A stretch of DNA of 64,000 nucleotides from Dichotomocladium elegans (taxonomy: Eukaryota > Mucoromycota > Mucoromycetes > Mucorales > Lichtheimiaceae). Both the position numbers and the translations under genes were made by a program. The notes beneath the pieces are model-generated. The model was not told the origin of the DNA. It made no database searches and saw nothing but the letters and a program-made list of their open reading frames with translations. The stretch lies in the NCBI GenBank assembly GCA_025716815.1, contig JAIXMN010000028.1, positions 310,001 to 374,000 of the forward strand. The letters run 5' to 3'. Below, in pieces: positions 24,329 to 33,300 of the stretch (positions are counted from its first letter, which is position 1; each line of letters begins with the position of its first letter).

Positions 24329-25804
24329 TTGCACCAAGGAGCACACGTAGATCACCTCGAGGCAATCGAACCATCCTCCTCGAAGCGGAAAAACTCGTGC
24401 TACGTACCTAGAGCCTCAAAGATTCCTGTCCAAAAAAAGACACGTGCTAGTAGTGAAGACCCCCCTACTATGCCAAGAATGCAAGTAAGCAACGTGCGCA
24501 ATACCCCTCGCACTACGACCGCAGCAACCACCCCGCGCCGTACCGGCCACCGCTCACGGGAAGTGTCGCCTGTCCGTCGCCCAGCAGCCTCTAGTGCCAC
24601 CGATCGCCGAACCCGATCGCCAGGCATCGGCGAAATTAACCAACTCGCAATTGGCAAACCGACGATCGACCTGGTTCAATCGGAAAGGGAAGACTTCAAG
24701 TCTACTGACACCCAGAGCGACTCCTTCGCTACGATCCCTTCGCAACTAAATGACACCGAAGTCCTACCTTTGCGTCTACCTGAATGGGCACTCGCATTTG
24801 AACACCGTCTCAGTGCTCAGGATCAAGAGATTGCGAAGCAAAAAGCAATTGTTGCGGAGTTGGCCAGTCTCCTAACACGAAATAAGGAGCTGGAGGCGGA
24901 ATTGGCAGCTGCTAAATTGCAGATCGCCGAGCTGCAGGGGAAATTGGCCCCAGCCGTTTGCTCCACAAAGAGCAACCCTCCCCCCAACGAGCTAATGGAG
25001 CTCGATCCTCGAGGAACAATGGCGTCCAAGTACGCACATACAGGGCCCGTCGTCACGATTGCCCGACCCGTCCCACCAGCCACACCTTCCTTTGCCAGCG
25101 TTGTCCGCAAAGGTGTGCTTAAACCCGAACAGCCGAAAAAGCACAAGACCGCGCAGCCTCGTAAACCGACCCAGGCTTTGCCGGTTAAACCTACCACAGA
25201 AACCATTGAATGGGCCAAACGTGGCTTCTCTGCACCTGCTCAAGAAACCGGGTACAATTTCGTGTACCTGAGAAGCAATCGCCGGTCAAAACATAGCGAG
25301 GTGCGACGCCGCCTACGCCTCCTTGGTGTGGCACAGGCCAGAATCATCGACATTCAATTCCCCAGTAAAGGGGTTATTGGGCTACTTGTCCATCGCTCAT
25401 TCACTGAGGAACTCACCGCAACACTGGCAGGTCATAAGCTGGAACTTTTGACTGACTATGACCCTACTGCCGCTGATTCCCTGAACGATCCCACCCTCGC
25501 CTCCCTCCCAGCAACAGAAAAAGCAGCACAGGCTACAGCAGTATATCAGAAACGAATGCTACGGACTTGCCTGGCATTCCCACAGGCACCGCTCGGCCTT
25601 GCAATCTTACGTTACTTCAACAGCGTCGAAGGATCGCACCATGTTAGTGACGAGAACCTGGCAATATTCCTGCGCAGAAAACCTGCACCCACCCCAACAA
25701 GGCGCACCCGCCTCGGTGATGATGACGAGCTTTTTGCCACGCAAAATAGCATGGCAATCGACGACGAGCAGCTGCCCCAAGACGCAGATAAACACCAGCA
25801 ATAA
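24329..25804 (+). CDS. LINE-Thr ORF1 protein (nucleic-acid-binding chaperone type)
   Basis: The open frame of about 491 codons has no ATG in its first part; the first ATG is near 24470. The N-terminal stretch from 24329 is nevertheless homologous to the start of the LINE-B ORF1 (VPRASKIP versus VPRATKIP). The authentic start has therefore probably been lost, or initiation is non-ATG. A basic Ser/Thr/Arg-rich region comes first. A coiled coil (about residues 165-215, LTRNKELEAELAAAKLQIAE) follows, and then a region conserved with LINE-B ORF1 (KHSEVRRRLRLLGVAQARII, AVYQKRMLRTCL). The ORF ends TAATG, its stop overlapping the ORF2 start by one base. This suggests coupled translation. Confidence 0.75.
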   Translation: MHQGAHVDHLEAIEPSSSKRKNSCYVPRASKIPVQKKTRASSEDPPTMPRMQVSNVRNTPRTTTAATTPRRTGHRSREVSPVRRPAASSATDRRTRSPGIGEINQLAIGKPTIDLVQSEREDFKSTDTQSDSFATIPSQLNDTEVLPLRLPEWALAFEHRLSAQDQEIAKQKAIVAELASLLTRNKELEAELAAAKLQIAELQGKLAPAVCSTKSNPPPNELMELDPRGTMASKYAHTGPVVTIARPVPPATPSFASVVRKGVLKPEQPKKHKTAQPRKPTQALPVKPTTETIEWAKRGFSAPAQETGYNFVYLRSNRRSKHSEVRRRLRLLGVAQARIIDIQFPSKGVIGLLVHRSFTEELTATLAGHKLELLTDYDPTAADSLNDPTLASLPATEKAAQATAVYQKRMLRTCLAFPQAPLGLAILRYFNSVEGSHHVSDENLAIFLRRKPAPTPTRRTRLGDDDELFATQNSMAIDDEQLPQDADKHQQ

Positions 25805-28800
25805 TGCCGAATACCAACTCCACTATCCGCCTGGCAATGTTCAATGCCTCTGGCATTGATCGCTCGCCAGATGAACTTATTCGTCTGTGCGAGAATAATA
25901 ATATTGATATAATCTTACTTACAGAAACATATTTACTTGAAGGCCAACGGCTCCATACTCACTGGCAACAGCATCACAACTTTGCGCAGATCCATGGCAA
26001 CGCACGTAGGGGTTTTGGCGGGCTAACACTCCTCGTGCGACCTGGACTGCCCTATCACATCCACCCGCACCTCCCTCATAGCAATCGCTTTGTACTCTCG
26101 TTCTCGATGGGCGCTTACACATTCCATGGAGTTTACTTCCCGCCACGCACCATGCCCCTCCCCACTTTTCATCGCATACTCCGTTCCCTCCCAATAGATG
26201 ATCACACTTTTGTGTTTGGCGATTTCAACACACGTCTCGGCAACCGTACTGGTGACACCCGTGAAAACGAACGCGCCTACAGCTTCACGCAGTGGCTCAA
26301 TGAGCATAACTTAGTGAACTGGAATGAACGTCTCACATATGGCCAATGTACTTTTCGCAAGGGCGAACACGCCAGCATCATAGACTACTTCGTATCCTCC
26401 GCAACCGCCGTAGGCAGCCCAGCTCTCAAGATATGGGACGAGCTATCTCTTAACTCTGACCATCATCTTTGCCGGCTACGATTCACACCTCTCACCCGAC
26501 TAATCGAATCACCGGCTGATAACGCGGAACGTCAGCATTGGAAGCTACAACGCCTAGAGGAGCCAGAGGTCCGGGACCGTTATGTGTCCGAGTTTTCTCG
26601 CATGGCTGAGCCCATTGAGCAAGCCATCATCGATGCCAACAGTTGCGCTACACCCGACGAACAACGACTCGAGCAGATCAGCAGCATGCTCGAATCAAGC
26701 ATTTACACTGCACTCGACCACAGTGTCACAAGGGGTTGCCTACGACCAAAGCATTGGAAGTGGTTCTGGACACCCGGGTTACAAATGGTCGCGGACACGC
26801 GGCAGGCCATCTATCGGCAGTGGCGATTTGCTACCCCCGGTACTTTAGAACGCGCCGCCCTGTGGGCAGAATATCAGGAAGCCCGGGACAGACTTCAAAG
26901 CGCCATTCGCAGCGAACGCAATCGCCAATGGCGACAATACTGTGCGCGTATGTCCATCGCCTCAGTATCTGAAGCAAACGCAATCATCAAGCGGATAAAG
27001 AGAAACAAGAAGCCCACCCACTTTTTCTCTCGGCCGCAAGGCCCCGCACAAGCCGCCGAAGAAATGGTCTCGCACCTTTTGACAGTTTTTGGAGGTGAGC
27101 AACGAGCGCTATGGTGTCTGCCTCTTGCCCCTCGGCTCCCACCGGTTCCGTGGCTATTCACTAAAGAAGAAATAGCAAAGATCATCAAGACACTCGCACC
27201 ACGCAAAGCTCCTGGGCCTGACCACATCACCGGAGCAATGCTCAAACCAATTGCAACACCGCTCGCACAGATCCTCTCCTCCTTTTTGAGGCTTTGTTGG
27301 CGGTGGTCCTGGACACCTAGTTCATGGCGTAGTGCGCAGGCAGTGCCGATCTTCAAGAAAGGGGACCCCTCAGACGCAGCCAACTACCGACCTATCTGTC
27401 TAACTAGTACATTCCGCAAGATACTCGAACGCTGTCTGCTGCCGACGCTACTGAATGAAATACCAGCCCTCGACATTGCACAAGGCGGATTTCGGGCAAA
27501 TCGAGGAGCCCTTGATCAGGCGTTCAATCTGCACATGCTTTTGCGCCAGTACCATCGACATTACGAGGAGAAGCCGGTGATTGCGTTCCTGGATATCAAA
27601 GCAGCATACGACTCCGTCGACCGGGCTGTCATCTGGGAAGCTCTCACTGGCAGAGTAATGCCCGGTTTACTCCCTCTGCTACAGAACATGTTTGATTGCG
27701 TTCTGATCTCAGTCATACTCAAAGGCAACCAGTCCAGATGGATACGTCCAAGGCGCGGTATACTTCAAGGGTCGATTCTGAGTCCAATCCTCTACGCGAT
27801 CTTCATCGACCAACTTCCAAAGGCGCTAAGAGTTGTCAGCCGCCGCCCACTCCTCCTACGGACCATTCCGGTAGCCCACCTTACCGAGTCGGATGTCAAC
27901 ATAACTGCTCAGACACAAATAGAAACAGAGATTCAGGCAGTAAACTCTCTCCTGTATGCTGACGACATCGCCATCTTTGGTTCACCAGAGGATGTCATGG
28001 ATATGCTCGGAACAGCTGAAAGATATGCAAACCAATTCGGTTTCCAATGGCACCCAGCCAAGTGTGTGGTGCTTAATGCACCCACGAACAACACCACAAC
28101 GTTCTTTGAGCTTGCTAATCAGCGCATTCCCACCGATACTACGTTCACATACCTCGGTATTCCTTTCTCTGGGGACGGAATAGACGTGAACAGATTGATC
28201 AAGCACTCTGCCAAAAAGAGCAAAAATGCCATGCAGCTTCTTCGGAAAGTAGGCGCACATCAGTATGGTTTTGGCATGGGACCCGCTCTCCGCATATACC
28301 GCACTTTTGTTCGGCCTGTTCTCGAGTACGGTCTTGCTATCGCACCACTTAATGCAGAACAAACGAGACTCATCGAAGATGCACAAACCTCATGCGTCCG
28401 AATGGCGACAAACGTCATAAGCCGGCGACCAATCCCCACCATCATCCAGAAACACCTTGCCGATCTTCCGTCAATGGCATTGCGGGCAGCAATCCTTGCA
28501 TTTAAGTTCGTACACCGCGCACATTGGCAGCCGCAAACAACCCTCCTACGCGCAGTGATCCGTTCGTTCTTACAGACCGCTCATGATGGAGAAACTGACC
28601 CGCACTGGCGCACCATCACGTCTGGCGCAGCATTGTGGCGGGACTACACCGACCTTGCTGCTGACCCCCCGCATCCACGCGATCCTATAGCCGAACTCAT
28701 TATTGAAACCCACCGCGATCTTGAACTCGAGACCCGCCGAGAGAAGTTCCCCGCTGTGGCCCGTGCCCGTCCAACCCGCATGTGGGATCCAATCCTATAC

Positions 28801-29175
28801 CTACCAGCAACAACCCGACAGCGGCATCGGTTAGTCAAGTGGAGAGCGCACTGGTTACCGTCGTTCCCGCCTAAAGACTGCCGATGTGGTTTCCGCAAGG
28901 CAAAGCGAAACCATTACCTTGAGTGTCCTCTGATTGATGGCATGATACAGCAGCTAGAACAGAGCCTCGGTAACCGCATAGAATCCAAGGACCCAGAAAC
29001 ACACTTGTTGGATTTTATATTCAACATGTTGCCCCGCTCAGATGGAGGTATCACTCGTGATCATTGGCGTACGACCTGGCCTACGCTCCTCAACACACTT
29101 AGGGATATTGACATCCTTAGTCATCCGGAGTCGACGTTCGAGGCGGAAGAACCGGCCCGGATATCAAGAGACTAA
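25804..29175 (+). CDS. LINE-Thr ORF2: APE endonuclease-reverse transcriptase (1123 aa)
   Basis: An intact ORF. An apurinic-endonuclease-like nuclease domain occupies about residues 1-235 (LTETYL, FVFGDFNTRLGN, LNSDHHL). The reverse transcriptase lies at about 430-760, with RKAPGPDHITGAML, FLDIKAAYDSVDR (about 594-606), RRGILQGSILSP and the catalytic YADD at 718-721. A C-terminal cysteine/histidine motif, CRCGFRKAKRNHYLECPL, is the usual LINE zinc knuckle. The nuclease nicks target DNA and the RT primes on the nick. Here the target appears to be the tRNA A box. All expected catalytic motifs are visible, so this copy may be active apart from the doubtful ORF1 start. Confidence 0.92.
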   Translation: MPNTNSTIRLAMFNASGIDRSPDELIRLCENNNIDIILLTETYLLEGQRLHTHWQQHHNFAQIHGNARRGFGGLTLLVRPGLPYHIHPHLPHSNRFVLSFSMGAYTFHGVYFPPRTMPLPTFHRILRSLPIDDHTFVFGDFNTRLGNRTGDTRENERAYSFTQWLNEHNLVNWNERLTYGQCTFRKGEHASIIDYFVSSATAVGSPALKIWDELSLNSDHHLCRLRFTPLTRLIESPADNAERQHWKLQRLEEPEVRDRYVSEFSRMAEPIEQAIIDANSCATPDEQRLEQISSMLESSIYTALDHSVTRGCLRPKHWKWFWTPGLQMVADTRQAIYRQWRFATPGTLERAALWAEYQEARDRLQSAIRSERNRQWRQYCARMSIASVSEANAIIKRIKRNKKPTHFFSRPQGPAQAAEEMVSHLLTVFGGEQRALWCLPLAPRLPPVPWLFTKEEIAKIIKTLAPRKAPGPDHITGAMLKPIATPLAQILSSFLRLCWRWSWTPSSWRSAQAVPIFKKGDPSDAANYRPICLTSTFRKILERCLLPTLLNEIPALDIAQGGFRANRGALDQAFNLHMLLRQYHRHYEEKPVIAFLDIKAAYDSVDRAVIWEALTGRVMPGLLPLLQNMFDCVLISVILKGNQSRWIRPRRGILQGSILSPILYAIFIDQLPKALRVVSRRPLLLRTIPVAHLTESDVNITAQTQIETEIQAVNSLLYADDIAIFGSPEDVMDMLGTAERYANQFGFQWHPAKCVVLNAPTNNTTTFFELANQRIPTDTTFTYLGIPFSGDGIDVNRLIKHSAKKSKNAMQLLRKVGAHQYGFGMGPALRIYRTFVRPVLEYGLAIAPLNAEQTRLIEDAQTSCVRMATNVISRRPIPTIIQKHLADLPSMALRAAILAFKFVHRAHWQPQTTLLRAVIRSFLQTAHDGETDPHWRTITSGAALWRDYTDLAADPPHPRDPIAELIIETHRDLELETRREKFPAVARARPTRMWDPILYLPATTRQRHRLVKWRAHWLPSFPPKDCRCGFRKAKRNHYLECPLIDGMIQQLEQSLGNRIESKDPETHLLDFIFNMLPRSDGGITRDHWRTTWPTLLNTLRDIDILSHPESTFEAEEPARISRD

Positions 29176-29496
29176 GATGTACACCTTCCTTTCCCACCCA
29201 CCAGCCACGACCACATTCGCCAATATATATTTATCATTATTTCTTTCTTTTCCCGTGTAGGTTAGAGCCATATATCTTATCCTGATTATTTATACGTACT
29301 CCGTTGCTGTACCACACATTCATATCTTCAGTTGTTCCCTCCTACGCTCGGCTTTTTTCCCCATTGGGGTTTTTGTCGAGGCCAGTTCCTCCTCCCTCCT
29401 TTGTACCTCCCCACATTAGGAATTCATATTGGACAGGCACATGGCTGTAGCCGCTCGCCCCAGGATGTCCTCTTAAATAAAAAACAAACATTTTCG

Positions 29497-29512
29497 ACTG
29501 AGCCAAGTGGGC
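29497..29512 (-). repeat. 16-nt duplicated tRNA-Thr 5' stub
   Basis: An exact copy of tRNA-Thr nucleotides 1-16 (reverse strand), left at the LINE 3' junction. The DNA beyond it (from 29513) does not contain the 48-bp block, so the original tRNA upstream flank lies here. Confidence 0.9.
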
Positions 29513-29919
29513 TTTGATGTTTTTATGAGGAGTATTGAATATGGTCTGGCCGACCACTTTCCGTTTTGCAATTAATTGTATGCTCGCAATGGACGCGTCT
29601 CTTCGACCTTCATCACGTGACCCTTTTTGGCGGTCAGACCAAATTATTCTCCTTTCTGACTTCCTTTCCTTTTCGGACATGTCCAGCTATTTTGCTAAAT
29701 CATTAGCATCACTTTTGTCATGACCCAAAATGGGATTATTCGAGAGCGTTCGCCCCTTACCCTGGGTACCCCTTTCACGAATGCATTTATTGTCCTGGTT
29801 GCATTAATTTTGGTCGATTGCATTTATTACTCCGTCTACATTTATTAATTCTTCAAGTCATTGCAACGAACCTCAATATATCCCATACGCCTCTCCCATA
29901 AGATCTAGTATAAATACCC
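29513..29919. other. Original upstream flank of tRNA-Thr; no gene
   Basis: About 400 bp without a supported gene, between the LINE 3' junction and the left LTR of the complete Gypsy element. TACCC at 29915-29919 is the Gypsy target duplication. Confidence 0.5.
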
Positions 29920-30290
29920 TGAGATGGATGGATTAGAGAGAATGAAAAAAGACAACTATAAAAGTATCTTTGAGGTTGATGTTTATTCCTGAAAATAAAA
30001 TAACTCTCTTTTATAATAATTCTATTAGAACGGCGATGTAAGTGCTTAATCCTGTTAGGACGTATCGGATGAGAGCATTCTCTTTTCATTGTCCTCTTCA
30101 AGACCAGTGATGGATCCTGGGTAGAGGAAGTACCTTTGATAGGTGCGATTGTCCTGTCACGCAAGCGGATATGAAAATATCGGTCCCTGAACATCAATGT
30201 GTTAAATTCATCATTGTCTTAGTTTCAGGATATCGGCGATAGTGATGTGAAACCGGCTAAGTTCTCTAACACGGATCAATGTTCACCACA
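29920..30290 (-). repeat. 3' LTR of the complete Gypsy element
   Basis: A 371-bp LTR. In minus-strand sense it starts TGTGGTGAAC and ends CCATCTCA. It looks identical to 35216-35586. Confidence 0.95.
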
Positions 30291-30303
30291 TTACCCCCTT
30301 CCA
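30291..30303 (-). promoter_or_regulatory. Polypurine tract
   Basis: In minus-strand sense GGAAGGGGGTAA directly precedes the 3' LTR, the standard position for the plus-strand DNA primer. Confidence 0.8.
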
Positions 30304-30318
30304 GGTTGAACATAACGC

Positions 30319-33300
30319 TTAATGGAGGTGTGCCGTTTGATTGCGCTTGCTACGTCTTAGGATATAGCCATTGCGTTCTGTGGTGTCATTACCTGAATGT
30401 CTACGCTTTCGCTGTGGAGCTTGTTGAGTCATGTTTTTTGGTGTGGGTGTTGTACCCTTTACCTTCTTTGGTGTTGGTGTAGTACCTGTTACCTTTGAAT
30501 GAGCCTGTGGGCCTAGGCTCCGTATCCTGTCCCAGTATTTTGCGATTGGCTCTGGACTATTGAAGGACGCATGCGGTTCCCATGTATCGTCTTCTGGTCC
30601 ATAGCCTTCCCATCGAACCCGATATAGGTACCTTCCGGGTGACAACTCTTTATGGTCTACAATCGCTTGGACTGTATAGTATTTACCATTCTTTTCATAT
30701 ACCTCTTCGATGCTGATCAGTTCATCTTGAGATACAAGTTTGAGTTGCGAGGGTGCAAAATTTCTGGTTGCGAGGAGTCCCTGTTCGTCTCTGAGGACAT
30801 AGGAACCACCTTTGGTTTCCCTGACGACAGTGTATGGTCCTTCATATCGAGGATCCGTTTTTCTACTGCGTACTTCATCTTTGACCATGACCGTGCTACC
30901 AGGAGGATATTTAATGATCCTGTATTTGGTATCATGTTTACCTTTCTTAACATCTGATAGAGCTTTTGCCCGTTCTGCTATGGCCGGAAAGATGGTGTCA
31001 GACATTTTGTCAATGCGGTCCATCAGCTCCTTTTCTGTTAAGGGCCGTGGTATCTCGTCATTGCTATAATCTCTGAAGCCATTCATTGTGCGGTTGAACA
31101 TTAGGGCGAATGGTGTGGAACCATGTCTACTGGCGACTTTGTTGTTGATGGCGAGCTGTGTACTTTTGACGTACAAGTCCCAATCATGTCGTGCGCCATT
31201 GAGGCTCTTGCGTATGACGTTGACCGATGTTTGTACATATCGTTCTGCCAAGCCATTTGCGCGTGGATGATAAGGTGTTGTTAACCGATGGTCAAAACCG
31301 GTGGACTGGCTAAGTTGCTTCATCAAATGATTGACAAATTCTGTGCCGTTATCCGATTGTAGATAGCGTGGAAAACCGTAATCGCAAAAGGTGTTTATGA
31401 CTGCTTGTACTACTGTGTCTGAAGACTTGTCAGGAAGTGCATGTAGTACACAAAAGCGTGTGCAAACATCGACCATAACTAAGAGATAGTTGTGCCCTCG
31501 TGCGCTTGTTCCAAAGCCGCTGGCAAGGTCGATTGCCCAGTGATCACCAGGGTAGAAGGCGTGAATAGGGCGCATAGGATGATACCCTGTTTTCGTCACG
31601 TTGAAGCGTTGGCATTGTGGACATTGTTTAACGTGTTCAGCCGCTTGCTTGTACATGTTGGGCCATCTGAGCCCGTCATTCTGAAGAGACTTCGTCATTG
31701 CTTCAGCGCCGAAGTGTCCAAACGCATGAGCTTGTGCTAGCAGCTGTGGTCGTTCTTCTTCAGGAGGAATAAAATGTACTGATGTGTCAATATCGTCTTC
31801 CTTAGTTACGTCCGTGGTGGTGTGTGTTGACATAGTTTTGTTTACGATTAAATTGGTCGTGTTACTTTGCGTAGCATTACCCCCTTCCAGCTCTTTGTCC
31901 GTGGGAAAAAGGCGAGAAAGTTGGTCGGGAAGGATGTTGTCTAATCCTGGCAAGTGTACTACGTCAAAAGTGTATTCAAGAATGGTGTCTAACCAGTTGT
32001 TCATCATGGCATTAGTAACCTTTTGGGTGTGAAGATATACCAACGCTTTGTGATCGGTGTAAAGTGTGAACTTTTGTCCCCAAAGGAATTTGTGGAATTT
32101 TGTGAGTGCATAAACAACAGCGAGCAACTCACGCTTTGTTGTAGAGTAATTTCGCTCTGATTTTGAGAGAGCTCTAGCCATGAAAGCGATATGCCGTGTT
32201 TCTTTATCAATGACTTGGTAAAGGACAGCGCCAATACCGACGTTGGATGCGTCAGTAGCAACCTGAAAAGGGTGTCGTAAATCAGGGTAGCGAAGGATGG
32301 GTGCATCCAGCAAAACCTGTTTTAAGCGGTTGAAAGTCGCTTGCTCATGACTGGTCCATTTGTTACCCAGGTCCCCTGCATAACGCAGACAGTCCAGGGG
32401 TGCAGTGAGGTCTGCACACTTGGGTATGGACTCACGGAAATAATTAATCACTCCGAGAAATCGTTGGATGTCTTTACCCGTGCGAGGTGTAGGCCACTCC
32501 TGTATATTGCTGACTTTGCGAGGGTCTAGCCCGATGCCTTGTTCAGACACGCAGAAGCCTAGGAGGTAAACGCAGCGTTGTGCGAAATGGCACTTATCCG
32601 GATTCAGAATGAGGTTTACGTCGGTGAGCTTTTTAATTGCTGTAGCGACGTGCTGAGCGTGTTCATCCAGTCCCTTAGAGAAGATAATGATATCGTCCAC
32701 GAATGTGGTGACAAAAGGGAGATCATGGAAAATGATGTTCATGGTACGCTGAAAAATAGAGGATATGGGCTTGAGTCCAAAGGGACAGCCTCGGAATTGA
32801 TATTGTATATGACCATGCGGCTTAAATGCGGTCTTTTGTCTGTGTGGCTCATAAATTTCAAAGCGGTGAAATGCGCTTTTTAGGTCAAGAGTTGTAAAAA
32901 CTGTAGAGCCTTGCAGCATATGAAAAATGTCCTTGATTAATGGAAGCGGATGACGATCCGGTTGGACCAACAGTTTGTTGATGTGTCGAGGATCAAGGCA
33001 TGGCCGTTTATCAGTGTAATTACCAAAGAGATCCTTTTTTGGTGCTAGCGTAAGTGGACTGTTCCACATTGTGTTGACAGGTGCAGGTTCTATGGTGCCA
33101 TCTTCCAACCATGTTTGTATCTGCTTATCAATGATTTCCTTATATGCTAGTGCCAAAGGATATTGTGCACGGTGAGATACTACACCTTCTGGCGTGTCGA
33201 TGCGGACGACTGATTCCGGTACCGTACAGAAAGACTTCTTTGGGATTTGTTTGTTATCCTCAATGGTTGGTTGTACAACGGAGAAGAAATTTTTACGTTC

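Larger units (their letters stand above)
24199..29496 (+). mobile_element. L1-like LINE inserted in tRNA-Thr (LINE-Thr)
   Basis: The 5.3-kb non-LTR retrotransposon has an ORF1 protein and an APE-RT ORF2 protein. Its borders are set by the 16-nt tRNA duplication ACTGAGCCAAGTGGGC at 24183-24198 and 29497-29512. The 5' end abuts mature tRNA nucleotide 1. The 3' end, ...TTTTC(G), joins after tRNA nucleotide 16 in the D loop/A box. There is no poly-A tail. It is a different subfamily from the tRNA-Asn copies, but has the same junction rule and the same 48-bp 5' terminus. Confidence 0.85.
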
